Position numbers and translations under genes: made by a program
The notes under the pieces: generated by a model
Databases searched by the model: none
What the model was told of the DNA's origin: nothing
What the model saw: the letters and a program-made list of their open reading frames with translations, nothing else
Part shown: positions 8,518 through 18,342 of the stretch, one piece after another
How the letters are laid out: each line of letters opens with the position of its first letter
How positions within the stretch are numbered: position 1 is the stretch's first letter
Assembly: GCF_963511525.1 (NCBI RefSeq)
Contig: NZ_CAUPIY010000011.1
Location: 1 to 64,000 of the forward strand
Source: Mobiluncus sp963511525
Lineage (GTDB): Bacteria; Actinomycetota; Actinomycetes; Actinomycetales; Actinomycetaceae
DNA length: 64,000 nucleotides
Direction: 5' to 3'

Positions 8518-11184
8518 ATGACCGAGAGACTGAAAGCTCCGAGCGTACCGGCAAAGACGACCCTGGACGGGATTGAGGACAAATGGCGCAAGGTGTGGGC
8601 GGACGCACAGACCTACGCTTTTGACCCCGACACTACCCGGGAAGCCGTTTACTCTATCGATACCCCGCCGCCCACCGTGTCTGGTTCGCTGCACGTCGGT
8701 CACGTGTTTTCCTATACCCACACGGATTTGGTGGCGCGCTACCAGCGGATGCGCGGCAAGAACGTGTTTTACCCGATGGGGTGGGACGACAACGGTCTGC
8801 CCACCGAGCGCCGGGTGCAAAACTATTTCGGGGTGCGTTGCGACCCGTCCCTCCCTTACGTGCCCGATTTCACTCCGCCGTATGAGGGCGGGGAAGGCAA
8901 GTCCATCAAGAACGCTGACCAGGTGCCGATTAGCCGCAAAAACTTCGTGGAGCTGTGCGAACGCTTGACCGCTCAAGACGAAAAACAGTTCGAGGAACTC
9001 TGGCGGACGCTGGGTCTGTCTATCGACTGGTCCTACACGATGCAGACTATCGGTAAGCCTGCGCAAAAGGTGGCGCAGACGTTTTTCCTGCGTAACTTTG
9101 CTCGCGGCGAGGTGTACGCTGCCGAAGCGCCGGGTCTGTGGGACGTCACGTTCCAGACCGCGGTGGCGCAAGCCGAGTTGGAGGCGCGCGACTATCCCGG
9201 CTCCTACCATTCTTTCGCGTTCCACCGCGAGGACGGCAAAGGCGACATCGTTATCGAGACGACCCGTCCGGAACTGCTGGGGGCGTGCTGCGCGCTGATT
9301 GCCCACCCCGACGATGAACGTTACGCCGATATGTTCGGTACCTATGTCACGTCACCAGGGTTTGACGTGCGGGTTCCCGTGTTGGCTCACCCCGAGGCCG
9401 AGATAGACAAGGGTTCGGGTATCGCTATGTGCTGTACTTTCGGCGACCTGGTGGACGTGGATTGGTGGCGGGATTTGCAGCTGCCGACCCGGGTTATCCT
9501 GCGCAAGGACGGTCGGATTATTCCTGACGTGCCGGATTGGATTACTTCTGAGCGCGGTCGGGCGCTGTACCAGGAAACCGCTGGGAAAACGGCGTTCTCC
9601 GCCCGGAAAGCTATCGTCGAGGCGTTGCGGGAATCCGGAGAAATGCTGGGAGATCCGAAACCGACCCAGCGTATGACGAACTTTTACGAAAAGGGCGACA
9701 AGCCCCTGGAAATCGTGACTTCGCGCCAGTGGTACATCCGCAACGGCGGCCAGCCTTATGCCCGCACCGCGGGAGGCACGGATTTGCGCGAGGAACTGTT
9801 GGCGCGCGGGCGTGAACTGGACTTTGTGCCTGACTTTATGCGGGTTCGCTACGAAAACTGGGTCAACGGTTTGAACACCGACTGGCTCATTTCCCGCCAG
9901 CGTTTCTTCGGGGTGCCGCTGCCCCTGTGGTATCCGGTCAAGGACTCCGGTGAAACGGACTTTGACCACCCGATTTTGCCCAGCGAGGACGTGCTGCCTA
10001 TCGATCCGACCACGGACACCCCCGCCGGGTTCGATGAAGCTCAGCGTGGCGTGCCGGGCGGTTTCGTGGCGGAAGTCGACATTATGGACACCTGGGCGAC
10101 CTCCAGCCTGACTCCCGAAATTTATTCGGGTTTTGGGCGGGACGAAAAGCTGTTTGCGGCGACTTTCCCGATGGACTTGCGTCCCCAAGGTCAAGACATT
10201 ATCCGTACTTGGCTGTTCTCGACCGTGGTGCGGTCCCACCTGGAGTTTGACGCCCTGCCGTGGCGCCAGGCCGCGATTTCGGGCTGGATTTTGGATCCTG
10301 ACCACAAAAAGATGTCGAAGTCCAAAGGCAACGTGGTGACCCCGATGGGACTGCTGGAAAAGCATTCTTCCGACGCGGTGCGCTACTGGGCGGCCTCGGC
10401 CCGGTTGGGGACGGACGCGGCCTTTGACGAGGGCGAAATGAAGGTCGGGCGGCGTTTGGCTATCAAACTGTTGAACGCGTCGAAGTTCGCGCTCTCGATG
10501 GGCGGAGACGCCGACCTGGTCTTGGATCCGGCGCTGGTAACGGTCGAGGTAGACCGGTCTTTGATTGCCACCCTAGCGGAAGTCATTACCTCCGCGACCA
10601 AGGCTTTCGAGGAAATGAACCATGCCCGCGCCCTGGAAGTGACCGAGAGCTTCTTCTGGACGCTGTGTGATGATTACTTGGAGCTGGTCAAGGACCGCGC
10701 TTACGGCAAGGATCCGGCGGCCGATAGTGCCGCGGTCGCCTCCGCGCGCACGACCCTGGCGCTGGCGATTGATAACGTGGTGCGTCTGCTGGCGCCATTC
10801 TTGCCTTTCACCACCGAGGAAGTGTGGTCCTGGTATCGCACCGGGTCGGTGCATCGGGCGGCTTGGCCCAGCACCGACGGTTTGGATAGCGTGAGCGGTA
10901 ATCCCCAAGTGCTGCGGGCGGCCGGCGGGGCACTGTCGGCCCTCCGTAAGGTCAAGTCGGATGCCAAAGTGTCCCAGCGCACCCCGTTCTTGCACGCCAC
11001 CGTGACTTTCCCCGAGCCCGATGTGGCGTGTGCCGAGGCGGCTCGCGCCGACTTGGTGGCCGCTAACCACGTGGAGGGCAAGCTGGAGTTCGTCGCCGGC
11101 GAGGTCGAATCCCCGCAGGTCAGCGTCGCCGAGCTGGGTGAGCCCCCGGCAAAACCGGCGAAACCCAAAAAACCTACAAAGTAG
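8518..11184 (+). CDS. valS: valine--tRNA ligase
   Basis: Class I aminoacyl-tRNA synthetase charging tRNA-Val. The HIGH-type motif is HVGH in SGSLHVGHVFSY near residue 60, and KMSKS lies in KKMSKSKGN. The long CP1 editing insert lies between them, and the anticodon-binding domain follows. The start is ATG 8518, preceded by AAAAGGAAAA; a longer frame opens at 8389 but overlaps proC and lacks family sequence. At 888 residues with a short C-terminal tail rather than a clear coiled-coil, it resembles the compact ValS form. The last ten residues are lysine/proline rich. Confidence 0.93.
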   Translation: MTERLKAPSVPAKTTLDGIEDKWRKVWADAQTYAFDPDTTREAVYSIDTPPPTVSGSLHVGHVFSYTHTDLVARYQRMRGKNVFYPMGWDDNGLPTERRVQNYFGVRCDPSLPYVPDFTPPYEGGEGKSIKNADQVPISRKNFVELCERLTAQDEKQFEELWRTLGLSIDWSYTMQTIGKPAQKVAQTFFLRNFARGEVYAAEAPGLWDVTFQTAVAQAELEARDYPGSYHSFAFHREDGKGDIVIETTRPELLGACCALIAHPDDERYADMFGTYVTSPGFDVRVPVLAHPEAEIDKGSGIAMCCTFGDLVDVDWWRDLQLPTRVILRKDGRIIPDVPDWITSERGRALYQETAGKTAFSARKAIVEALRESGEMLGDPKPTQRMTNFYEKGDKPLEIVTSRQWYIRNGGQPYARTAGGTDLREELLARGRELDFVPDFMRVRYENWVNGLNTDWLISRQRFFGVPLPLWYPVKDSGETDFDHPILPSEDVLPIDPTTDTPAGFDEAQRGVPGGFVAEVDIMDTWATSSLTPEIYSGFGRDEKLFAATFPMDLRPQGQDIIRTWLFSTVVRSHLEFDALPWRQAAISGWILDPDHKKMSKSKGNVVTPMGLLEKHSSDAVRYWAASARLGTDAAFDEGEMKVGRRLAIKLLNASKFALSMGGDADLVLDPALVTVEVDRSLIATLAEVITSATKAFEEMNHARALEVTESFFWTLCDDYLELVKDRAYGKDPAADSAAVASARTTLALAIDNVVRLLAPFLPFTTEEVWSWYRTGSVHRAAWPSTDGLDSVSGNPQVLRAAGGALSALRKVKSDAKVSQRTPFLHATVTFPEPDVACAEAARADLVAANHVEGKLEFVAGEVESPQVSVAELGEPPAKPAKPKKPTK

Positions 11185-11236
11185 GTCCGGTAGCGTTCTT
11201 GTTCCGCAGAATTTATCGAGGAAGGATCTCCCCCCA

Positions 11237-13192
11237 ATGACCGAAGAATACGTCTCGCCCATAGAGGTCAAGACCCTTCCGGATGGCACGATAGAGGCCT
11301 TCAACCCCGCGCCCGGCAACATACCCCACTCGTGGAATATTGTGAGGATGCTGCTCAACAGGGTAAAGCGCGACCCGGACGGCACCATCATCGAGCGAAA
11401 GGCAGGCCTGGGCCGCGAGTGGCAAAAGATCACGGCACGCGGATTTCTTGACGAGGTGGATTCGGTGGCGCGCGGCTTGCTGGCGCTGGGATTGCAAGCA
11501 GGGGATCGCATGGCGCTGATGGCGCACACATCTTACGAGTGGACGCTGCTGGATTACGCGTGCTGGAGCTTGGGCGCGGTGAATGTGCCGCTGTACGAGA
11601 CTTCCTCCATCGCCCAGATTGGAACGGTCCTGAGCCAGGCGGAAATCAAGATTGCCTTCGCGGAGGACGCGCGCCTGGCTGAGGCTATCTCCGCCGCCGC
11701 AGATAAGGTAAATCGCGAGGTGAAGGTGCTGTCCCTGGACCTTGGGGCGATAGCGGCTTTGCACGAGGCGGGCCGCAGTGTCGCGCAGGTGGAAGTGGAT
11801 GAGGCGCGTAAACGCCTGAATATGGACACGATTGCCACCATTATCTACACCTCCGGAACCTCTGGAGATCCGAAAGGCACCCTGCTGACGCACGGAAACT
11901 TCACCTCCCTGGTGTGGTTCAACATGGATTGGATGCCGGATTTTTCAAAGGATCCGCGCGCTCGGCTGCTGCTGTTCCTGCCTCTGGCTCACGTTTACGC
12001 CAGGTTGCTTGAAATCTTTATGATTAGCGGTTCCGGCGTGATTGGCCACTCCCCGAACATCAAGAACCTGCTGCCCGATATCGCATCTTTTCGGCCAACC
12101 TACCTGCTGGTGGTGCCCCGAGTGTTGGAGAAAATCTACAACTCGGCGCAAAACCAAGCCAGCCGTTCCAAACCGAAGCACATTATCTTCAATCGCGCTG
12201 TGAACACGGCGATTGAGTATTCTCGTGCCCTGGACACCTCCGAGGGTCCCACACGCGCCCTGCGTGCCCGTCATGCCGTTTACGAGCAGCTCGTTTACCG
12301 CAAACTCATGGGACTCTTGGGCGGCAGATGCGAGTTCGTGGTTTCCGGTGGGGGTGCTCTGGGCGAACGCCTGGGACATTTCTATCGCGGAGTCGGCATC
12401 GACGTGCTGGAAGGCTACGGCATGACGGAATCCTGCGCCGCTGTCACCGTGAACACCCTGCAACTGCATCGCATTGGCACCGTGGGACCGCCGGTGTGCA
12501 GCGCGCGGATACGCGTCACCCCGGAGGGAGAAATCCTGATGAAAGGTCCGACCATCAGCCCCGGATATCTCAAGCCCGAGACCAACGACGGAGCGTTCGA
12601 CGCGGAAGGCTGGCTGCACTCGGGGGATTTGGGGCAGATGAACCCCGAAGGGCTGCTGAAGATTACCGGCAGAGCCAAGGAAATTCTGATCACGGCCGGG
12701 GGCAAGAACGTTGCCCCGGCAACCTTGGAGGAGCCGCTGCAATCCCACCCCCTGATTTCTCAGATTATGGTGGTGGGAGAAGGCAAGCCCTTCGTTGGCG
12801 CCTTGGTGACGCTCGACGGGGAAATGCTGCCGAGCTGGCTGAAGAAGAAGGGCCTGCCCCCGATGGATGTGACGGCTGCGGCACGCCACCCGGCGGTGCA
12901 CGCCTCCATTGCCCGCGCCATCGCAAAAGCCAACGCCGGGGTTTCGCGGGCGGAGTCTATCCGCGAGTTTCGCATTCTGCCTTTCGATTTCACCGAGGCG
13001 AACGGGATGCTGACACCTTCCATGAAGGTGCGCCGTCAGGTCGTGATGGAAAAATGCGCCGACGCCATTGCGGATATCTACGCGGGGGTGTCCCAACCCA
13101 ATCTGGAAACGAACTCCTCCGCAGGACACGCTGACTTGTCCAAGGTCACGGGGTATTTGAAGAACCTGTTGAGTTTCCCGCGCGGAGACTAG
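11237..13192 (+). CDS. fadD: long-chain fatty-acid--CoA ligase (AMP-forming)
   Basis: 651-residue member of the adenylate-forming superfamily that activates a carboxylic acid with ATP and CoA. The P-loop-like A3 motif reads IIYTSGTSGDPKG, the A5 motif GYGMTE and the A7/A8 region HSGDLGQMNPEGLLKITG, followed by the hinge and a C-terminal lid. Length and FadD15-like arrangement suggest long-chain fatty acids. The chosen ATG 11237 follows GAGGAAGGA; frames opening earlier lie inside valS. It is 52 bp downstream of valS. Substrate chain length is inference. Confidence 0.87.
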   Translation: MTEEYVSPIEVKTLPDGTIEAFNPAPGNIPHSWNIVRMLLNRVKRDPDGTIIERKAGLGREWQKITARGFLDEVDSVARGLLALGLQAGDRMALMAHTSYEWTLLDYACWSLGAVNVPLYETSSIAQIGTVLSQAEIKIAFAEDARLAEAISAAADKVNREVKVLSLDLGAIAALHEAGRSVAQVEVDEARKRLNMDTIATIIYTSGTSGDPKGTLLTHGNFTSLVWFNMDWMPDFSKDPRARLLLFLPLAHVYARLLEIFMISGSGVIGHSPNIKNLLPDIASFRPTYLLVVPRVLEKIYNSAQNQASRSKPKHIIFNRAVNTAIEYSRALDTSEGPTRALRARHAVYEQLVYRKLMGLLGGRCEFVVSGGGALGERLGHFYRGVGIDVLEGYGMTESCAAVTVNTLQLHRIGTVGPPVCSARIRVTPEGEILMKGPTISPGYLKPETNDGAFDAEGWLHSGDLGQMNPEGLLKITGRAKEILITAGGKNVAPATLEEPLQSHPLISQIMVVGEGKPFVGALVTLDGEMLPSWLKKKGLPPMDVTAAARHPAVHASIARAIAKANAGVSRAESIREFRILPFDFTEANGMLTPSMKVRRQVVMEKCADAIADIYAGVSQPNLETNSSAGHADLSKVTGYLKNLLSFPRGD

Positions 13193-13496
13193 ACGCCTAC
13201 ATTTGGGGAAGTTGTTTCCGTGTGCGCTCAAACCTCGAGTCGCCCCAGAAAAGCACGCAGCGGTTGGGTACTGGAACAAATGGAAATATGGCTTCGCAGA
13301 AAACAATGCAAGACCCTCGCTTCACTGGTTATCCTGTCCGAGAAGTGAAGACACTTACTGGAGAGACCAGGTAATCTGCGAATTTATACATCTGCTGTGG
13401 TCTAAAGTAAATTAACAATTCTAAAGTTTTTGATTAGATTAGTAAGGGTAGCATGTGTAGTTGAAGCTCTAGCCTGGGTATCGGATTTATACGGTA
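13193..13496. other. AT-rich intergenic stretch, no recognised gene
   Basis: Composition falls sharply after fadD. A 70-codon frame (13203-13415, plus) has neither a ribosome-binding site nor any recognisable motif, and no terminator hairpin is evident. I see nothing convincing here beyond the change in base composition that opens the accessory stretch. Confidence 0.5.
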
Positions 13497-13853
13497 TCAA
13501 TTCTCTAAGTCACTAAATCCAGAGTCTGACAGATAGACAATGGTGTTATCACTTGTATCTATAATTTTGATGGGGAAACACCAGAAGCCGAGGTTGATAT
13601 ATCCATATTGTGTCCATTTGCCTGGAATAATTACATTAGTGATTTTAAAACCTGAAGCATTAAATTGGCAATAGTCCTCGTCCTCTGGACTAATACCGAA
13701 TTCCTCCTCATTACTAGACTCGTAATCTGCAGTCCAAACACATTCAACGCATTCCCCATCTAAAAAGGACATTTGATAGATGTGATCCGGATGCCGGTGA
13801 ACATAGGCACGAAGTGGAAATATCGTTGTTTTTTCAAGTTCGTTATAAATCAT
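13497..13853 (-). CDS. hypothetical acidic protein
   Basis: Start taken at ATG 13853 (GAGAAA just upstream) rather than the longer frame to 13916, giving 118 residues. Cytoplasmic, acidic, strand-rich, without transmembrane segments; a run of acidic residues occurs near the middle (ESSNEEEFG). Not recognised. The size, acidity and neighbourhood of secreted proteins are compatible with an immunity protein, but no toxin is identified, so this is only a suggestion. Low G+C compared with the housekeeping genes. Confidence 0.5.
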   Translation of the reverse strand: MIYNELEKTTIFPLRAYVHRHPDHIYQMSFLDGECVECVWTADYESSNEEEFGISPEDEDYCQFNASGFKITNVIIPGKWTQYGYINLGFWCFPIKIIDTSDNTIVYLSDSGFSDLEN

Positions 13854-13951
13854 AATTTCTCGGCACTTATTTTGGAACTGTGTTGATAGGAAACACCAGA
13901 CGAGTCGTAATCTCACTGATACCTTTAATCAACAAAAATAAATATAAAATG

Positions 13952-14392
13952 TTACCAAAATACTATCACATAATCATTCATAGAAGAGCCGACAGGATAT
14001 TGAGCACCTGTAACTTTGTGTCGGAATTCAAAGTTGCCACGATTTGTTAAGCCAGAAAAGGCATACGACACACCTTGTGTGGCGTTGTAAAAGTCTACGC
14101 ATTTTTCATTTAGTCCATAATTGTATCTATAACATATCCTATTCGTTTGATTTTCGGCAGGAACATCATTATATTTGGCGAATTGATACGTAATATGCGT
14201 AATTTTATTTTCTGGGAGCGGCTCATAAGTTAAATGCGCGAGATTTGCAATGCCCTCGTCATTCGCTGAATATATTACAGAGGGTCTTGCAAATTCTGCA
14301 TAATTATTCAAATTTATACTTCCAGATGCTGCAGGTACAAGACCCATCATCGTGAATGCAAACAAAAAGGCGCAGAAAAATGCTTTCTTCAA
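13952..14392 (-). CDS. small secreted hypothetical protein
   Basis: 146 residues with a clear signal peptide (KK followed by a hydrophobic core and a likely cut after AASG, about residue 24). The mature part has two cysteines (ICYRYNYG and EKCVDF) that could form a disulfide, and is rich in Tyr, Asn and Phe, suggesting a small beta-rich extracellular domain. Family not recognised. It lies 12 bp downstream of the subtilase-like gene, so the two are probably co-transcribed. Confidence 0.6.
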   Translation of the reverse strand: MKKAFFCAFLFAFTMMGLVPAASGSINLNNYAEFARPSVIYSANDEGIANLAHLTYEPLPENKITHITYQFAKYNDVPAENQTNRICYRYNYGLNEKCVDFYNATQGVSYAFSGLTNRGNFEFRHKVTGAQYPVGSSMNDYVIVFW

Positions 14393-14404
14393 TTTATATC
14401 CTTT

Positions 14405-15103
14405 CTAATTTTGACCCCAAATTCGAATCATGTCTTTTTTGAAGTTATTAAACACCCACTGTTGGTGCGGTCTAAGGACTATCATAGCTCTAGCATAGGT
14501 ACCATCTAATTCTTGATCAGGGCTCGCTGAGAGGTGCCGCATAAGTTCCGCTGTAAACTTGGCCTGCTCGCCCTCAAAAATTGTTGATTGTGTATCAAAT
14601 CCATTTATGAGGAAATCTTTGGGAATCAATGTAGTCTCAAAAGCTTTGGATCCAAGCACTTTAGCATCGAAATTAACCGTTTCCGGTGTTGGGTGTTCGT
14701 TACCCGCTACCCAAGTGTTAGGTCCGCGGTCTCTGAACGAACTCAAATCCACTCGAAAACGCTCTGCTTGATGAGCTGCATATCCAGCTCTTTGAGCAAA
14801 GCCATATGCCACGGCAATAACTTTAATATCGTCTTCAGTAAAAGTACCATTCCCTTTTAAAGCCTGTATCGTAGCGTCCAAATTATTAGGGTCAAATTCA
14901 ACTTTCCAGCGTGACGCCCAGTATTTTAGTCCGTTTATCATGTCGTTTTGTATTACCGCAGTATGACTGATGTTCACAGAATCTGCTATCGGCTCAGTAA
15001 ATCTCGAGGCAACCGGGGAAACAGAAAGCGCATCCTTACAGGCGCGAACTGGCATTATTCCAGCATCACCTACGCCATTCCCAGAAGAAACCCCCGCTAT
15101 CAT
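14405..15103 (-). CDS. unknown protein with a subtilase-like N-terminal fragment
   Basis: 232 residues. The first 60 or so read like the stretch after the catalytic histidine in S8 (subtilisin-like) peptidases: IAGVSSGNGVGDAGIMPVRAC, then VNISHTAVIQNDMINGLKY. The Asp, His and Ser catalytic motifs are absent. Just upstream of the ATG the minus strand holds GGTACGATA, reminiscent of an HGT-coding segment but separated by a stop. The remaining 170 residues are unrecognised. I infer a truncated or recombined subtilase gene; a genuine short gene is possible. Confidence 0.4.
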   Translation of the reverse strand: MIAGVSSGNGVGDAGIMPVRACKDALSVSPVASRFTEPIADSVNISHTAVIQNDMINGLKYWASRWKVEFDPNNLDATIQALKGNGTFTEDDIKVIAVAYGFAQRAGYAAHQAERFRVDLSSFRDRGPNTWVAGNEHPTPETVNFDAKVLGSKAFETTLIPKDFLINGFDTQSTIFEGEQAKFTAELMRHLSASPDQELDGTYARAMIVLRPHQQWVFNNFKKDMIRIWGQN

Positions 15104-15233
15104 GAGTCAATTATCGTACCATTCTAGGTAAAAAACAACCCTTTTTACGTAAAGGTATATCAAAGAGACTTAAATTCTCTCCTCATGCGTGCGTACCCCA
15201 GCCTGTTGAACTTAGTCAGGCATACATCCAAGG

Positions 15234-16440
15234 TTAGCGGGTTTTGGCGGCATAGAGAGAGAAGAGGTGTGAGACGATGGTTGCTTCATCACTATCGGTC
15301 GGCAGGCCGTAGGCTGCCTCGACCGCGCGGTCGTTTTCGCGGTGTGCCGCCCGCAGCTCCGCTGGCATCAGGTCGGGGTCATAGAGCGTGGCGAGGGAAG
15401 CATCTGGATAGAGTGAGCGTGCCTCCAAAATCCCCTGCGCACTTTGCTCTATACGCTCGCGCTCGGCGGTGGCAGCGTCTGGCCACACCAGATTGTTATA
15501 CACCGTCGTGTTGCCGTAGCTGTAATCGCTTTTTAGCCTGCCGGCAACCACGCGCATCCAGGCATTATGCGCCCGCAAGACTAAAACCCCGAAAACATAG
15601 CGCGAATCGGTCGGCACGAAATACAACTTGTCACCGGGAATCATACCGTCCGCGACAAAGCCCATCGGAATATAATCGCGGCGCTCTGAAGATACATGCG
15701 GCACCCCGATATAGGTGCCTTCTCCCCGGTAGCGAATCTCATCAAAGAGCCACGGGGTCTCAGCTTTCTTACGGGTTGCAGCTTTCGATGATGCCAAGCG
15801 CATGAGACGCACCTGCTCCACCCGTTTACGCACGGTTGGCAGCTCAGCTAGCTCGTTAGGAGTAATACCCTCCAACCACAAACAGTAACGATCCTCGCCC
15901 CTGATGAACTCCGCTCCCATGGAAAACTTCCGCACCCAGCGCGCGACGCCAGGCTCGACCGCTAGCAGCACCGCGCGCTCTTCGGGTGACAGCAGCAGAA
16001 ATCCATTATCAGTGGGCTGAAATCCCTTTGACATTTCCGGCACGTCACACAGCGGCTTCATCTGGCGCTCCTAGAACACATCCGGCGCATCCGCGAGGTA
16101 TCCGTTCAAGCGACTCACCACACGTCGCACCCCGACGCCTCCCCGCCTGGTACGCTGCGCCGGCGGGAGGGCACCCGGCGAAGGAGCCTGTGGGTGCTCG
16201 TAGTTTCTCTTAGCAACTTCGTTGCTTAGAGAAACAGAGCAGGACCCCACCAAGCTCCGAGACGCGGTGTTCCCGGCGGCGGCGCCAGACAAGGCGTTCT
16301 CTCCCGGCGCATAATCCCACACGTATTTCACTTTCCGCTCCGTGTAGGAAAACCCGATAATCACGCAGTACACGTGCGCCTGGACGGACGCTGGGGAAAG
16401 CCCCGCCTCAGTATGCGCATAAAAGATAAAGTGAGCGAGC
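15234..16440 (-). pseudogene. remnant of an MmeI-type restriction-methylation protein
   Basis: The 3' part (275 codons from ATG 16061) resembles the target-recognition and C-terminal regions of MmeI/YeeA-like class I DNA methyltransferases: CDVPEMSKGFQPTDNG, then WVRKFSMGAEFI and FVPTDSRYVFGVL. Upstream in the same frame is more family sequence (VYCVIIGFS near 16350; NGYLADAPDVF near 16090), cut off by TAG at 16071-16073. About 170 bp of hairpin-rich DNA (around 16120-16290) interrupts the homology, and the SAM-binding and catalytic methylase motifs are missing. A decayed gene with no likely activity. Confidence 0.75.
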
Positions 16441-16477
16441 TTGAACTGGGGAAACGTTACTGTGAAATAACGCTGTT

Positions 16478-16690
16478 TTACGGCGATGGCATGGGAGCAG
16501 GAGTAGCTGACTCTATTCGCTCTTTGTTCCAGTAATTACTATCACCTACAGGTGCTTGCGTTGATGTTGGAGAGTCCTGCACTGGAGTAGCTTGCCGTGA
16601 ATGCAAAGCAAGAATAACTACCCCAATCACAAGACAGACGATAATTATTGCGACCGATATAGGCAACCAACGCCTCCTTGTCAGGCTCAT
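16478..16690 (-). CDS. small single-pass membrane protein
   Basis: 70 residues: a basic start (LTRRR), one strong hydrophobic helix at about 10-30, then a Thr/Ser/Pro/Gln-rich tail that should lie outside the cell. GAGG sits 9 bases before the ATG, which supports translation. Not recognised; it could be the anchor of a lost larger protein. It lies between two decayed genes. Confidence 0.5.
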   Translation of the reverse strand: MSLTRRRWLPISVAIIIVCLVIGVVILALHSRQATPVQDSPTSTQAPVGDSNYWNKERIESATPAPMPSP

Positions 16691-16989
16691 TTGATACCTC
16701 GAAAAAGATCCTTTACCGCGTTATCGAAAGGTGTAGAAATAAGCAACTTATCCCCTGAAGTTGTTCGGCGAGATGTTACACCGTAAACGTATCACAGATT
16801 CGCATTGATTCTTGTTCGTAGCCAAGGACCTCCACTTGCCCCACCGGTCATACCGCAGGGCATTACCATGTCGCTAGACCAAAACCCCACTTCCTGGTAT
16901 TCCCGTCACAGTAGTAAGGAGTTGTGCCATGGTATGGTTTTTCTGCAGGCCAACCCCATATTCTCACTCCAGTCTGATTGTGTCCATAG

Positions 16990-18342
16990 TTAGTCGAAAA
17001 TGGGCACCGTCATGCGAAAGAGGCCCAAACCGCTGCCCAACGACTTGGTGTTCCACCTACAGTGATCTACTTCGCCGTTGACTACGATGCCACGGATCCT
17101 CAGGTGACCAGCCACATCCTGCCCTACTTCAAGGCAGTAACGCAAAGCCTCGGCGGCGGCTACCGAGTGGGTATCTACGCCTCACGAAACATCTGCACCC
17201 GGATAGCTCAGGCTGGATACGCGGTAGCATCATTCGTTTCTGACATGTCTACCGGATTCTCAGGTAATCTCGGTTTTCCCATCCCCGACAACTGGGTATT
17301 TGATCAGTTCCACGAAATCAGTGGATATCGGGGGAAATGGGATCTTGACCGCGTGGCATATTCGGGTCGCATGTCAGCCGATTCGTCGTTGCGCCCCGCG
17401 CAGCCAGTGAATTACGACGCTCTAGATTTTCTCGATCTGATCGAAGCGCTTGAGAGCCGGTTCGAGGAATTGCGCGTGGTCTATAAGGACTACGCTTTCG
17501 GAGAGGATTCGATCACATCCGGCAGCTACGTTACTTGGGTCAAAGTTCCGACTTGGCGATGTGTCCTCAACTACCTATCAACGGTCTACCTCAAGGGAAG
17601 CGCAAAGTGGTCCGCGGCAGCTGAAGCATATCGGGAGGCGGACGCGAAAAGGCTGGAAGATGACACTCAAGCGTCCCAGATAATCTCTGCCTTGAATAAG
17701 TGGATTCGCTCCGATCGACAAGAATGGACAGACCCCGCAGGTGGTGCAGTAGATATCCCGCATATGAGCGTGACCACCCTGGGCTACATCAACCTCAACC
17801 CGCTCGTTCCTGATAAGTGGACGGGATGGGCAGGTGACTTAGCTTCAGCGCTCGGTCCGATTCAAAAGGTTGTTGACCTGAATCCCGGCTCAAACATTAT
17901 TGCAATAGCAAGGGCTCTTGTTGGCCAAGGGGATAACTATAAGAATCACAGCGGATTTCAAGGTTTGACCATCCCCAATGATCTACCGAACAACTGCAAC
18001 TACTCCGACCTGTGTAGCGACGGGGATGCGATCAAACTGGCTGCGATGCTGAAAGGCTCGGGAGCCGACGACCTCAACCTTCTGTCCCGAACGTTGAGGA
18101 GCTACTACAACAATCCAGTTTCGCTACTGCAGCGATTCAAGGCGATCTCTGAGAGTGTTGGTGCAAGCGACGGAGGAACCGCAGAGGACAAGTTCTTTGC
18201 AGAAATTGATGGCCCATTGGATGACAGATACGTTGGCCTTCTCACAGACGGTTCCAATGGAGCATACGGCTACTCGGGCGTTGAGCCTAGCGAAGAAACC
18301 ACGAAGGCAGCATGTCAAGCTCTAGCTGAATTCATTTACTGA
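16990..18342 (+). pseudogene. 5'-truncated DUF1906 glycoside hydrolase-like (lysin-type) protein
   Basis: From about 17050 the protein matches the DUF1906 (Rv2525c-like) glycoside hydrolase domain: IYFAVDYDATD, GIYASRNIC and FVSDMSTGFSGNLGFP, then an alpha-helical C-terminal region of about 280 residues. Family-like sequence continues upstream of the first possible GTG (17062), through NGHRHAKEAQTAAQRLGVP, until a stop at 16987-16989. The first half of the barrel is therefore missing or in another frame (a plus-strand frame 16805-16993 ends just there). Such proteins are cell-wall hydrolase-like and common near prophages. Its last 11 bp overlap the convergent membrane-protein gene. Confidence 0.65.

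Noticed and set aside
13203..13415. 70-codon plus-strand frame after fadD
   Set aside because: No ribosome-binding site, no motif and biased composition; left as intergenic.
16811..16852. Sequence resembling a tRNA 3' end (TTCGTAGCC ... CCACCGG), a possible attachment site
   Set aside because: No matching 5' half, D-arm or anticodon stem could be found, and the TTCG loop stem does not pair properly.
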